A stretch of DNA of 64,000 bases from Neisseria sp. (GCA_030538415.1 JAUNTY010000002.1:1-64000), one strand, 5' to 3'; positions 32,589 through 41,988 are shown, counted from the first letter of the stretch. The notes: generated by a model not told the origin, from the sequence alone. Made by a program: numbers and translations.

Positions 32589-33269
32589 ATGAAAAAAATC
32601 CTGACCGCCGCCTTACTGGCCGCCTGCGGCAGCACCGCCTTTGCCGACACCTGCACCGTGCCTCAGGCCGTGGAAGCGGCTTATACCGTCACCGAATACG
32701 ACAGCCGCAATCAGCCGAAAAGCTATCCGCTGAAGGTCATCCGCAGCGGCGACATTGTGGCCTACCAATATCCCGCCTCGCAACTAATCGACATCTGGAC
32801 GCGCGGGCAGGGCGGCCAACTGAGCCTGACCCGCTATTTCGACGCCCACAAACGCGGCATTGAATACTACGCCGGTGACTTGCGCAGCCTGCAGGAGCAT
32901 AAAGGCAACCATTGGCCGAAGCTCGCCCACGTGGTCGACGTGTCGGCGCTGACGCCGAAAAGCCGCAGCGGCAGCGGCTGCAAACAAATCGAGCGCTATC
33001 AGAGCAGCGGCTACCGGGTGGATTATCTGAGCGCCTACCAGTTGCCCGAAAACATGACGTTTTATCTCAACGGCAAACGCAGCGTATCCTACCGCCTGGA
33101 GAAAATCGGCGCCCGCAACGATTTCGACGGCCTGATTGCAGGCTACCGCAATTATCCCGCGCTGGATTTTGCCGACATCGGCGACAGCGAAGCCGATCCG
33201 TTTGTGCGGCAGATGATTAAAATGGGCTTTATCGAGCACCATCATGAAAACGATGGGCACCAACATTAA
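32589..33269 (+). CDS. hypothetical periplasmic protein
   Basis: 226 residues from ATG 32589 with an AAGGAG ribosome site; the upstream in-frame ATG at 32556 has none. Signal peptide about 1-19 (MKKILTAALLAACGSTAFA). The mature protein is mostly polar, with Cys near the start (DTCTVPQ) and in GSGCKQIERYQSSGYRVDYLSAYQLPENM. It ends in a His-rich tail (EHHHENDGHQH) that could bind metal. Not recognised further. Same strand as the phosphatase, separated by a repeat element. Confidence 0.72.
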   Translation: MKKILTAALLAACGSTAFADTCTVPQAVEAAYTVTEYDSRNQPKSYPLKVIRSGDIVAYQYPASQLIDIWTRGQGGQLSLTRYFDAHKRGIEYYAGDLRSLQEHKGNHWPKLAHVVDVSALTPKSRSGSGCKQIERYQSSGYRVDYLSAYQLPENMTFYLNGKRSVSYRLEKIGARNDFDGLIAGYRNYPALDFADIGDSEADPFVRQMIKMGFIEHHHENDGHQH

Positions 33270-33274
33270 AGATG

Positions 33275-33488
33275 AAGGCCTGTGCAAAAAATAACCGTCG
33301 CACCCGTGCAGGCGGGTGCCCAGTCTGAAGCAACGCTTCAACTCAAACTTGCCAGTTTTGAGAATGCGCGGCCTCATGATGCGGATTGGATTTTTAGAAT
33401 CGGAAAAATAGACAGACAAGCAAAGCTGCGCTTTGCATCAGACACCCGCCTGCGCGGGTGCGACGAGCGGGGTCATTTTGCAAAGCCC
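33275..33488. repeat. GAGACC-type repeat, decayed copy 3
   Basis: Ends GAAGGCCTGTGCAAAAA and ATTTTGCAAAGCCC with the same internal CACCCGTGCAGGCGGGTG and inverted CACCCGCCTGCGCGGGTG blocks as the other copies. The ends have drifted. The rest of the 33270-33636 gap holds a DUS pair and no gene. Confidence 0.65.
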
Positions 33489-33636
33489 GTAAGATGGTTT
33501 GTTTCAGACGGCCTGTTGTCGGTATCGGCAACAGGCCGTCTGAATGATTCTGTGTCAGTCCACTATATTTGCACGGCCGGCAGCGGGCGCATAAAATGAG
33601 CGCAGAAAATTTTGCGGGATTGAGGCCGTCTGAAAG

Positions 33637-34194
33637 ATGTTGAAGAGCATATGCCGGGTTTTGCCGTTGTCGTTTCTGCTGATGGCCGGTGCAGCCCATG
33701 CCGCGTCGGAGCGCATGCAGGTTTGTTTTCGCTACGGCTGCAAATCAAGCGCTTATGTGGCGGTGAGCGCCGACACGCGCATGCAGTTGCAACAGCTGTT
33801 TCAAACCATCGACAGCCCCGCCGCCGAACGCGCCGCCATCCGCGAGGCCGTGCGGCAGCTTTACCTCAACGCAGGCAGCCAAAGCCCGATTTATCAGGAC
33901 AAAGGCGGCAATTTCCGCGACGGCACCGCCGAAGGGCGCATGGATTGCGTCGACCACAGCAGCAACACCACTACCTTTCTGAATTATCTGGCCGCGCAAG
34001 GCCGCTTGAAATTCCATACCGTCGGCAAGCCCGTTTACCGCCTGCCGCGCATCATCGATTTGCACTACGCCGCCCAATTGGTTGAAACCGGCAGCGGCGA
34101 AAAATGGGTGGTCGACAGCTGGTTTGAAGACTTCGGCGCCGCGCCTGCGGTGGTGGAATATGTGCGCTGGAAAAAAGGCTGGCGGCCGCAATAA
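33637..34194 (+). CDS. hypothetical exported protein with a cysteine-peptidase-like residue pattern
   Basis: 185 residues; signal peptide about 1-22 (LSFLLMAGAAHAA). A conserved-looking segment GRMDCVDHSSNTTTFLNYL (Cys104) is followed by DLHYAAQLVE (His143) and EKWVVDSWF (Asp160). The order Cys...His...Asp with the Cys at a helix start resembles bacterial transglutaminase-like cysteine peptidases. This is pattern recognition only, and the family is not identified. It is the last gene before the CRISPR locus, 282 bases upstream of cas10. Confidence 0.6.
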   Translation: MLKSICRVLPLSFLLMAGAAHAASERMQVCFRYGCKSSAYVAVSADTRMQLQQLFQTIDSPAAERAAIREAVRQLYLNAGSQSPIYQDKGGNFRDGTAEGRMDCVDHSSNTTTFLNYLAAQGRLKFHTVGKPVYRLPRIIDLHYAAQLVETGSGEKWVVDSWFEDFGAAPAVVEYVRWKKGWRPQ

Positions 34195-34380
34195 TACGTT
34201 TTCTTCAAACATTTCATTTTCCGCTTTACTTCTGTATCAGAGAAAACAACCCGGTTCAGATACAAGCGGTTGTCTGCATTGTTTCGGTTTGCTGTTTTGT
34301 TTGGCTGCTTTTTAAATTGTTATGCCTTATACAGCAGCTTTTACCAATCAACTTTTCCAAAAGCACACCGGCGCTTCGGT

Positions 34381-34394
34381 ACACAAATTTGTGT
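34381..34394. promoter_or_regulatory. palindrome ACACAAATTTGTGT upstream of cas10
   Basis: Perfect 14-base palindrome, 82 bases before the cas10 ATG. Its 12-base centre CACAAATTTGTG recurs at 46883-46894 upstream of csx16, and degenerate forms lie upstream of cas2-cas1. Probably an operator for a dimeric regulator; the regulator is not identified. The rest of the gap 34195-34476 is AT-rich and holds no gene. Confidence 0.6.
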
Positions 34395-34476
34395 TGATAT
34401 ACAAGCTGCATTCGCTCTGTTAAACTGCAAAAAAAAGTTCAATATTTAATCTAATTTAACATTGTGGAGTTTGTCT

Positions 34477-37101
34477 ATGCTCGATGCTACCGCCAAAGTG
34501 GCTTTTGCCGCCTATCTGCATGATTTGGGTAAATTTGCCGAAAGGGCGCGTTTGGATGTGCCGGGCGATAAATTGGATACCCATGTCCAGCTCTATTGCC
34601 CGCCGCATTTTTCAGACGGCAAACCCACCGGCCGCCACACCCACAAACATGCCGCCTATACCGCATTGGCTTGGGATATTCTTGAGCAGCATGTGCCGGA
34701 TTTGGTGCGCGGTGATATGTATCCGTTTGCCAGCCGCACCGATGGTGGAGACAAAAGCGATTCCCTGCTCAATGCCTCTGCCATGCACCACAAGCCCGAT
34801 ACCTTTCTGCAATGGATTATCGCCACGGCAGACCGCGTGGCATCCGGTTTCGAGCGGGAGGCATTTGAACGTTACAACCGGGCGGAAGACAAAAACCACT
34901 ATCAGGCACGCTTATTGACGCTGTTCGAGCAAATCGGCACAGCAGTCCGGCAGCAGCAGGATTTGGCCTGGTGCTATCCTTTGAAGCCCTTGTCGGCACA
35001 AGCCATTTTCCCCATCAAGCGCGAACAGGGCGAGCCAAAAAACAATGCGGCAGCGCAAGCCGAATATCACGTTTTGTGGCAGGATTTTTTGCAACAGCTG
35101 GAGCGGATTCCGGCCAGCCACCGCAGCAACTGGGCATTGTGGCTCGACCATTTCGATACCTTGTGGCAAACCTACACCCAGGCGATTCCCTCGGCAACGG
35201 CATTCGGTGCCAAGCCCGATGTTTCCCTGTATGACCACAGCAAAACCACCGCCGCGCTGGCCGCCGCCTTGTGGCGTTGGCACGAAGCCGAAGGACAAAC
35301 CGACCGCAAAGCGGCAGAAGGCTTAAAAAACCGCAGCGATTGGGACGAACAAAAAATCCTGCTGATTCAGGGCGATTTTTTCGGCATTCAAAACTTTATT
35401 TTTGCTTCGGGCAGCCAAACCGGCAAACGCGCCGCCAAATTGCTGCGCGGGCGCTCGTTTCAGGTATCGCTGTTTGCCGAACTGGCGGCGCTGAAGGTTT
35501 TGCAGGCCTGCGGATTGCCGCCGACTTCGCAAATTTTGAATGCCGCCGGCAAATTCATGATTGTCGCCCCCAATACCGAAGACGTGCGCGATGCCGTTGC
35601 TAAAGTACGCGAAGAAATCAACCAGTGGTTTTTGCAGCACAGCTTCGGCCAGGTTGCGCTGGGCTTGGCAACCCAAGCGGCCGGCTGCAACGATTTCGTT
35701 CATAAAGAAGGCTTCAAGTCTTTGATCAAACGCTCGTTTGAGGTATTGGAAACAGCCAAATTGCAACGCTTTTCGCTCACAGGCAACACCGCAACGGTAT
35801 TGGCGGCCGATTACAGCCGGGGCGTATGCAGCTACAACCAATATCTGCCCGCCGAAACCGTGCAAGATGGTTTGGCGGTGGCACATCTGTCGCAAGACCA
35901 AATCACCTTAGGCAGCGAATTGACCCAAAAAGACCGCCTGATGGTGCTGACCGATGCAAGCGACATTTCAGACGGCCGCAATACCCGCAAACTGAAATTG
36001 CCGGTTTTCGGCCTGCATCTGGTGTTTACCGAAGAAGAAAACCTCAGCGGCAAATTCGGTGAGCAAGCCAAACAAGGCGGCCTGTTGCGCTTTTGGGATT
36101 TCAGCCTGCCCGAAAACCTTGCAGACGGCCTGTGGCACGGCTATGCCCGCCGCTACATCAACGCCTATGTGCCGCATTTCAGCGAAGGCGATGCCTGGAC
36201 AGACCGCAAATACCAAGTGGTCAAAGCTGCAGAAGACAGCGAAGAAATCGCCCAAGGCGCGCCCAAAACCTTCAGCCATTTGGCTTGCGAAGAGCGGCAT
36301 AGTGATGATGGCGAACGCTATATCGGCAAAGTGGCGATGGCCACGCTCAAAGGCGATGTGGACAATCTCGGCAACATTTTCCAACAAGGCTTGAGCGAGC
36401 CGACCTTTGCCAAAATGGCCGCCTTATCGCGGCAGATGAACCATTTCTTCAGCCTGTGGCTGCCTGCCTGGTGCGCCGAAAAAGCACCGAATACCTACAC
36501 CGTTTTCGCCGGCGGCGACGACTTTTTCCTGATCGGCCCGTGGCTGCAAACGCAAAAGCTGGCCGCCGAGATGCGCAAGCAGTTTACCGCTTATGTGGCG
36601 GAAAACAGCGGCATCACCTTCAGCGCCGGTATTGCCGTCACCAAGCCCGGCCTGCCTTTGGGCAAACTGTCGGCTGCGGCGGAAGACGCGCTGGAATCGG
36701 CCAAAGGGCATACCCACGCAAGCCATGGCGCAAAAAACAGCATCTGCATCTACGGGCAGAATGTTTCCTGGCCCGAGTGGGAACATCTTCAGACGGCCTT
36801 TGAGCGGATTGACACATTGAAGCAAGCCTACGGCCTCAGCACCGGCTTTATCTACGGCATGTTGCAGTTTGGTGAAGAGGCCGAACGGGAAGCGCGAGGC
36901 GTTATCGAAGCCGGTATGTGGCGCAGCCGTCTGGCCTACCGTACCCGCCGCTATGTCAATGACAACAGAAACATCCGCAACGAAGCCAAAAACAACGCCT
37001 TTACCCAACTGAGCGAAGCCTTTGGTGGCGGCATCAACCAAGCGGGTGCGAAATACCGCATTCCCCTGTTTAACCATTTTTACCTGTTGAGAGAGAAATA
37101 A
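34477..37101 (+). CDS. cas10: type III-A CRISPR large subunit Cas10/Csm1
   Basis: 874 residues from ATG 34477 (GGAG ribosome site; an in-frame TTG at 34462 was rejected). The N-terminal HD nuclease motif is His15-Asp16 in AYLHDLGKFAERA, implying target-activated ssDNA cleavage. The first palm-like domain begins at about 285 (ILLIQGDFFGIQNFIF, then KRAAKLLRGRSFQVSL). The second palm carries the cyclase motif GGDD at 679-682 (TVFAGGDDFFLIG). A C-terminal helical domain follows. Both activities therefore look intact, so cyclic oligoadenylate should be made on target RNA binding. The csm2 ATG follows two bases after the stop. Three DUS cores lie in the gene. Confidence 0.95.
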   Translation: MLDATAKVAFAAYLHDLGKFAERARLDVPGDKLDTHVQLYCPPHFSDGKPTGRHTHKHAAYTALAWDILEQHVPDLVRGDMYPFASRTDGGDKSDSLLNASAMHHKPDTFLQWIIATADRVASGFEREAFERYNRAEDKNHYQARLLTLFEQIGTAVRQQQDLAWCYPLKPLSAQAIFPIKREQGEPKNNAAAQAEYHVLWQDFLQQLERIPASHRSNWALWLDHFDTLWQTYTQAIPSATAFGAKPDVSLYDHSKTTAALAAALWRWHEAEGQTDRKAAEGLKNRSDWDEQKILLIQGDFFGIQNFIFASGSQTGKRAAKLLRGRSFQVSLFAELAALKVLQACGLPPTSQILNAAGKFMIVAPNTEDVRDAVAKVREEINQWFLQHSFGQVALGLATQAAGCNDFVHKEGFKSLIKRSFEVLETAKLQRFSLTGNTATVLAADYSRGVCSYNQYLPAETVQDGLAVAHLSQDQITLGSELTQKDRLMVLTDASDISDGRNTRKLKLPVFGLHLVFTEEENLSGKFGEQAKQGGLLRFWDFSLPENLADGLWHGYARRYINAYVPHFSEGDAWTDRKYQVVKAAEDSEEIAQGAPKTFSHLACEERHSDDGERYIGKVAMATLKGDVDNLGNIFQQGLSEPTFAKMAALSRQMNHFFSLWLPAWCAEKAPNTYTVFAGGDDFFLIGPWLQTQKLAAEMRKQFTAYVAENSGITFSAGIAVTKPGLPLGKLSAAAEDALESAKGHTHASHGAKNSICIYGQNVSWPEWEHLQTAFERIDTLKQAYGLSTGFIYGMLQFGEEAEREARGVIEAGMWRSRLAYRTRRYVNDNRNIRNEAKNNAFTQLSEAFGGGINQAGAKYRIPLFNHFYLLREK

Positions 37102-37103
37102 GC

Positions 37104-37508
37104 ATGGACTTGAACCGAATCAAGCTGGATACGCTGGCGCAGGATATTTTCAGCGAAGTGGCCGAAGATGCCGCACAACACATCATTCCCCGCCCAAACG
37201 ACAGAGGACGTGTGGCAGACATCAACAAATCCACCCAACTGCGCAAATTCTACGACGAGCTGGCGATGTGGCACGACAAAGTCTTTCAGGCAGCCGAGCG
37301 GGATAAAGCCTATCAGCAGGCCGCACCGTTTATCCACATGCTGAAAGCCAAAGCCGCCTATTCACAAGGTCGCGGCCATGTGGACAAACATTTTGTCGAA
37401 GTATTCAACCGCATCATCGGCCAAATCAGCAGCCCCGACACCTTAAAGCACGCCAAACTCTTTTTTGAAGCCGTATTGGGCTTCCGCAAAGCCAGCGAAC
37501 AGAAATAA
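37104..37508 (+). CDS. csm2: type III-A CRISPR small subunit Csm2
   Basis: 134 residues, all helical in character. It starts MDLNRIKLDTLAQDIFSEVAEDAA; the conserved region is TQLRKFYDELAMWHDKV and then AKAAYSQGRGHVDKHFVEVFNRII, typical of Csm2. It forms the inner filament contacting the crRNA-target duplex in the Csm complex. Two bases from cas10 and 14 from csm3, so one mRNA. Confidence 0.93.
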   Translation: MDLNRIKLDTLAQDIFSEVAEDAAQHIIPRPNDRGRVADINKSTQLRKFYDELAMWHDKVFQAAERDKAYQQAAPFIHMLKAKAAYSQGRGHVDKHFVEVFNRIIGQISSPDTLKHAKLFFEAVLGFRKASEQK

Positions 37509-37522
37509 TCGGAGAAAACCAC

Positions 37523-38233
37523 ATGAAACTCATCCAAATCCATACCCTTGAAGCCCGCCTGGTGTTGCAAACCGGCCTGCATATCGGCGGCGGCGACAGC
37601 GAAATCCACATCGGCGGCATCGATAACAATGTCATCAAACACCCCGTCACCCACGAGCCCTACATCCCCGGCAGCAGCCTCAAAGGCAAAATCCGCAGCC
37701 TGCTCGAATGGAAAAGCGGTGCGGTTCAGGAAGCCCCTTTGGGCAAAAAAGAGTATGCCAACGCCAGCGGCGAAGAGCAAACCGCCGTCAAACAGATCCT
37801 GCAACTCTTCGGCATCAGCGGCGACACCCAAGACGAAGCCTTTCAAAAAGAAATCGGCCATACCCGCGTTTCTTTTTGGGATTGCCGTCTGAATACCGAT
37901 TATGCCGAGCGCCTGCGCGCCGACAACCTGCCGTTTACCGAAGCCAAAAGCGAAAACCGCATCAACCGCATCGCCGGTACGGCAGAGCATCCCCGCTGGA
38001 CTGAGCGCGTACCCGCAGGTGCCGCATTCGACTTCAAACTCAGCATCAAAGAATTTGAAGGCGACGGCGCAGACCTGCTGCAAACCCTGTTGCAAGGTCT
38101 GAAACTGCTCGAACTCGACAGCCTCGGCGGTTCCGGTTCGCGCGGTTATGGCAAAGTGGTGTTTGAAAACATCAAACTGGATGGCACGGATTACAGCGAA
38201 ACATTCGCCGCCGTCCAAGCTTTCGGAAAGTAA
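37523..38233 (+). CDS. csm3: type III-A CRISPR backbone RAMP Csm3
   Basis: 236 residues. Backbone subunit that lines the crRNA and cuts target RNA at 6-base intervals. The catalytic Asp is D34 in HIGGIDNNVIKHP, PYIPGSSLKGKIRSLLE is the first RAMP loop, and GSGSRGYGKVVFEN is the glycine-rich C-terminal loop. The catalytic Asp is intact, so target RNA cleavage is expected. Preceded by GGAGAAAACC; six bases before csm4. One DUS core is embedded. Confidence 0.95.
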   Translation: MKLIQIHTLEARLVLQTGLHIGGGDSEIHIGGIDNNVIKHPVTHEPYIPGSSLKGKIRSLLEWKSGAVQEAPLGKKEYANASGEEQTAVKQILQLFGISGDTQDEAFQKEIGHTRVSFWDCRLNTDYAERLRADNLPFTEAKSENRINRIAGTAEHPRWTERVPAGAAFDFKLSIKEFEGDGADLLQTLLQGLKLLELDSLGGSGSRGYGKVVFENIKLDGTDYSETFAAVQAFGK

Positions 38234-38238
38234 GCGCC

Positions 38239-39174
38239 ATGCAAGCCTACCGATTGATTTTAAGCCCCCAAACCGCCTTCGGCACCCCGCTGGCGGGCGA
38301 CACCCTGTTTGGGCAGATTTGCTGGGGCATCGTCGAACAATACGGCGAAACCACGCTGGAAGGCTGCCTGCAAGGTTATCTATCAGACAATCCTTTTCTG
38401 GTGGCCTCCGATGCCTTTCCCGCAGGTTTTCTGCCCTTGCCCGCCTTGCCCTCGGCCTATTGGCATAGCGGCAACGAAACCGACCGCAAAAAGCTGAAAA
38501 AGCGTCAATGGCTGCCTGAAAGCGCCTTGAACCTGCCTAGCCGCGACTGGCAAAACGCCGCCAAAGGCAACACCGACATTGACGAGCAACTCATCAGCCG
38601 CCACAACCGGCCGCACAACAGCCTCAACCGCCAAACCCACACCACCGGCGCCGGCGGACCATTCGCCCCCTATGAAAGCGACCAAATCTGGTATGCCGCA
38701 GACAGCCAATGGCAGATTTACCTGCTCTTGGACGAAGGCCGTCTGAATGCCGCGCAACTGCAGCAAGTATTGAACAACATCGGCTTGAGCGGCTACGGAC
38801 GCGATGCCAGCGCAGGTTTGGGCAAATTCGAGCTCATCAGCATGGCGCGCACCGATTTGCTGCAAAACCGCCACGGCAACGCCGTTTTGAGCTTGGCCGC
38901 CAGTTGTCCGCAAGGTTTGGACTACGATGCCGGACACAGCTATTACCAAGTGCAAACCCGCTTCGGCCGCCACGGCAACATTCAAGCCACCGCAGGCCGC
39001 CCCTTCAAACAGCCCGTATTGATGGCTCAGGCGGGCGCCGTATTCAGCGGCGTGGCGGCAGGCAGCCGATACATCGGCCAAGGTGTGGGCGGCATTTCCG
39101 CCGGCCAGCCGCAAGCCGTACAGCAAGGCTACGCCCCGGTATTAGCCTTTGATTTGGATATTGCCGCATTATAA
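38239..39174 (+). CDS. csm4: type III-A CRISPR RAMP Csm4
   Basis: 311 residues. RAMP fold beginning YRLILSPQTAFGTPLAGDTLFGQICWGIVEQYG. The family Gly-rich motifs are LSGYGRDASAGLGKFEL and, at the C-terminus, SRYIGQGVGGIS. Csm4 caps the 5' handle of the crRNA and contacts Cas10. No nuclease activity is expected. Followed by an 87-base gap with an inverted DUS pair before csm5, the only sizeable gap in this operon. Confidence 0.93.
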   Translation: MQAYRLILSPQTAFGTPLAGDTLFGQICWGIVEQYGETTLEGCLQGYLSDNPFLVASDAFPAGFLPLPALPSAYWHSGNETDRKKLKKRQWLPESALNLPSRDWQNAAKGNTDIDEQLISRHNRPHNSLNRQTHTTGAGGPFAPYESDQIWYAADSQWQIYLLLDEGRLNAAQLQQVLNNIGLSGYGRDASAGLGKFELISMARTDLLQNRHGNAVLSLAASCPQGLDYDAGHSYYQVQTRFGRHGNIQATAGRPFKQPVLMAQAGAVFSGVAAGSRYIGQGVGGISAGQPQAVQQGYAPVLAFDLDIAAL

Positions 39175-39193
39175 TCATTTTGAAATCGAGGAT

Positions 39194-39230
39194 GCCGTCT
39201 GAAAAAACAAACGGCTTACTTTCAGACGGC
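39194..39230 (+). terminator. inverted-DUS hairpin inside the csm operon
   Basis: GCCGTCTGAAA (39194-39204) with TTTCAGACGGC (39220-39230), between csm4 and csm5. It could attenuate transcription of csm5 and cas6. No T-run follows, so termination would be partial at best. Confidence 0.5.
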
Positions 39231-39261
39231 CTCATCAGCCGCAAAGCAAAACGGAGTTACC

Positions 39262-40917
39262 ATGTCGACCGCTTTTTTACAAAACCACCAGCTCTACCTC
39301 ACACCCTTGTCGCCCCTGCATCTGGGCACGGGGGAGGATTACGAGCCGACCAATTATGTGATTGAAAATAGTATTCTGTATGCTTTTGATCCGTCTCAGG
39401 CCGCATTGACCTCCTTGCAGCGCAATGAATTGCTGGAAATCACCAAACGCGGCGACATTTTCAGCATTCAGAATTACTTTAAAAAACACGGCAACCTCTT
39501 TGCCGATTGCGCCCATAAAGCCGTGGGCGTAAGCCGCGCCTTGGAAAATGAATATCAGCGTAACTTGGGCAAAGCCGTCAATCAAGAACGCGGCGGCAAC
39601 AAAGTGGGCAACAGCTTCCTTATCGAGCGTACCGCCACCCATCCCATCAACCATCAGCCCTATATCCCCGGCAGCGCCCTTAAAGGCTGCCTGCGCACCG
39701 CCGTTTTGGATCGCCTGAGCAAAGACCATCATGGCGAACGGCCTGTTGCGCGGGATGCAGCACGCTACGAAAGCCGCTTGCTCGGCAGTTTCGCTTCAGA
39801 CGGCCTGCGCCTGCTCAAAACCGCCGATTTCATGCCTACCGATGAGGTTGCCACCCAAATCCAATACGCCACCAACCACAAAAAGCGCAAAATCATCAAA
39901 GACGGGCAAGAAGTCAAAGGCAAAGGTGCTACCGGCCGCCGCGAAACCATCCAACACGGCCAATACCGCGCCTTCCAAGCCGCTATCACCATTCAAAAAC
40001 TGCTGCTGGCGCACCAACCACCCGTCAAAAGTCCCGAGAAAAACCTGCCGTCTGAAACCGTCAGACCCCGGAGCCTGCAACAGTTGGCGGCAGACAGCAA
40101 CCGTTACCACCTCGCCCGCTTCAATGCCGAAATCAAAATCCTGCAACAACGGGATTTAGTCGAGCCCGAATGGTTGGATGGCGTGAGTCAGTTACTCATC
40201 AGCCTGATGCCGCTATTCAACCAAGGCAAGATTATGCTGGTGCGTCTCGGCAAACACGGCGGCGCAGAAAGCAAAACCCTGACCGGGCTGGCGCAAATCG
40301 AAATCAATCAAGGCAACGGAAAGTCCACATTCGAGCCGCAAACCAAAACCGTTTGGCTGGCCGCCCAATCCGACAAAGAAACCCACGGCCTGCTGCCTTT
40401 CGGCTGGGCATTGATTGAAATCGACCCGCAGGGCGACAACAGCGCATTGCAAAACTGGTGCCAACAAAACAGCAGCCATCTGAACAATGTGCAGGCCATC
40501 AACCGCCAATTAATCGAACGCCGCCGCCTGGCCGCAGAAAAAATCGCCGCACAAAAAGCCGAAGCCGAAGCCGCCGAGCGCGCCCGTATCGAGGCCGAAG
40601 CTGAAGCCCGCGCTGCTGAAGCCGCCCGCGCCGCCGAGCTGGCCGCCATGAATCCCGCCGAGCGCCTGATTGCCGAATGGAAGCAAAAGCTACAAGACTT
40701 CCCGTTTGACAGCCGCAACGACACCGCCAACAGCGACTTCTTCAATCAACTGAAAAACCAATTAACGCAAGCCGCCATCGAATTGGATGACCACAGCAAA
40801 CAGCAAATTGCCGCCGCCCTCTCATTCAAACAACTCGAAACCCTCAAACGCGGCTTATTTGTCGGCAAACGCGAAAAAGAAATCAAAGCCGTATTGCGCC
40901 AATTGCGCGGTGAATAA
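39262..40917 (+). CDS. csm5: type III-A CRISPR RAMP Csm5 with a long C-terminal extension
   Basis: 551 residues, well above the usual 350-400. The RAMP part (about 1-400) shows LTPLSPLHLGTGEDYEPTNYVI, PYIPGSALKGCLRTAVLDRL and LLPFGWALIEI. After about 410 a charged helix rich in Ala/Glu/Arg (AEKIAAQKAEAEAAERARIE and on, to about 465) is followed by a compact helical domain (NPAERLIAEWKQKLQDFPF to the end). Csm5 sits at the 3' end of the crRNA and recruits trimming nucleases; the extension may add such a contact. GGAGTTACC precedes the ATG. Two DUS cores lie in the gene. Confidence 0.9.
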   Translation: MSTAFLQNHQLYLTPLSPLHLGTGEDYEPTNYVIENSILYAFDPSQAALTSLQRNELLEITKRGDIFSIQNYFKKHGNLFADCAHKAVGVSRALENEYQRNLGKAVNQERGGNKVGNSFLIERTATHPINHQPYIPGSALKGCLRTAVLDRLSKDHHGERPVARDAARYESRLLGSFASDGLRLLKTADFMPTDEVATQIQYATNHKKRKIIKDGQEVKGKGATGRRETIQHGQYRAFQAAITIQKLLLAHQPPVKSPEKNLPSETVRPRSLQQLAADSNRYHLARFNAEIKILQQRDLVEPEWLDGVSQLLISLMPLFNQGKIMLVRLGKHGGAESKTLTGLAQIEINQGNGKSTFEPQTKTVWLAAQSDKETHGLLPFGWALIEIDPQGDNSALQNWCQQNSSHLNNVQAINRQLIERRRLAAEKIAAQKAEAEAAERARIEAEAEARAAEAARAAELAAMNPAERLIAEWKQKLQDFPFDSRNDTANSDFFNQLKNQLTQAAIELDDHSKQQIAAALSFKQLETLKRGLFVGKREKEIKAVLRQLRGE

Positions 40918-40956
40918 GGCCGTCTGAAAACAAACCCACTGAAAAACCGGAAAAAC

Positions 40957-41910
40957 ATGAACCCGCAAAACCCCCTCAATCTGCCTGCCGAGCTGCCGAT
41001 TGCCCGCTACCGCCTCAATTTCCGGCTCGAAAGCGACCTATACCTGCCCGAATACGCCGGTTCGACCCTGCGCGGCGTATTCGGCCACGCCCTGCGCCGC
41101 GCCGCCTGCATGACCCGCCAGCGCGAATGCGGCGGCTGCCCCCTGTTGCAAAGCTGCCCATACAGCCGCATTTTCGCCACCCCCGCCAGCGAACACCTGC
41201 CCGGCAGCCAGCGGCAAACCCCGCCGCAGCCCTACATCATCGAAGCCCCCGAAGATGCGCACCGCCATTATGCTGCCGGGGAAAACTATGCTTTCGACTT
41301 CGTACTGACCGGTCGCGCCCGCGAACAACTGCCCCTGATTGCCCACGCCTTCGACCAGGCATTTATGCACGGCATCGGCGCGGCAAAAGGCAGAGGCCGT
41401 CTGAACGATATCGCCGTCGAAACCGAATCCGGCTGGCAAAACATCTTTTCAGACGGCCATATCCGCCCGCACGGCAACACCCTCGTTTTGCCGCAACATT
41501 ACCCCTCGGCAGCCACCCTGCACATCCGCACCCCCATCCGCCTGCAAAGCAAAGGCAGCGTGCTCGGCATCCACCGCGTGAGCGCCGACATATTATTGCG
41601 CCAACTGATGCGCCGCATTTCCGCCATCGCCACCCAGCATTGGCAAAGCCCGCTGACTGCCGATTACAGGCAGCTGGGCTTGGCCGCCGCTACCGTCAAA
41701 AGCCGCCCGCAACTGCAATGGCGCGATTGGAACCGCTATTCCAACCGCCAACAGCGCGAAATGACCCTCGGCGGCCTGACCGGTACTTGGCAGCTTGACC
41801 AACTGCCGCTAGAATTCAGCCAATTGCTGCATATCGGCCAATGGCTGCATATCGGCAAAGAAACCGTATTCGGCTTAGGCCGCTACCAATTGGCAGAGGT
41901 TAAATCATGA
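40957..41910 (+). CDS. cas6: CRISPR pre-crRNA processing endoribonuclease Cas6
   Basis: 317 residues, RAMP protein of the larger Cas6 group. It starts YRLNFRLESDLYLPEYAGSTLRGVFGHALRRAAC, then a Cys cluster CGGCPLLQSCPYSRIF, the central GIGAAKGRGRLN, and the C-terminal glycine-rich loop WLHIGKETVFGLGRYQ. It cuts each repeat to leave an 8-base 5' handle. Last gene before the array, 78 bases from the first repeat. Two DUS cores lie in the gene. Confidence 0.92.
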   Translation: MNPQNPLNLPAELPIARYRLNFRLESDLYLPEYAGSTLRGVFGHALRRAACMTRQRECGGCPLLQSCPYSRIFATPASEHLPGSQRQTPPQPYIIEAPEDAHRHYAAGENYAFDFVLTGRAREQLPLIAHAFDQAFMHGIGAAKGRGRLNDIAVETESGWQNIFSDGHIRPHGNTLVLPQHYPSAATLHIRTPIRLQSKGSVLGIHRVSADILLRQLMRRISAIATQHWQSPLTADYRQLGLAAATVKSRPQLQWRDWNRYSNRQQREMTLGGLTGTWQLDQLPLEFSQLLHIGQWLHIGKETVFGLGRYQLAEVKS

Positions 41911-41988
41911 TTAGCTTTGTTAAGATTGAAAAAACTGAAAACTGTGTTTTTAAGCAGCTGATTAAACTGGGAAAAACAGATGTCTGCC
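41911..41988 (+). promoter_or_regulatory. AT-rich CRISPR leader
   Basis: 78 bases between the cas6 stop and the first repeat, about two-thirds A/T, with no ORF. The repeat orientation (stem then 8-base handle at the right end) makes this the leader-proximal side. No clear promoter is visible, so the array may be read through from the cas operon as well. Confidence 0.6.
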
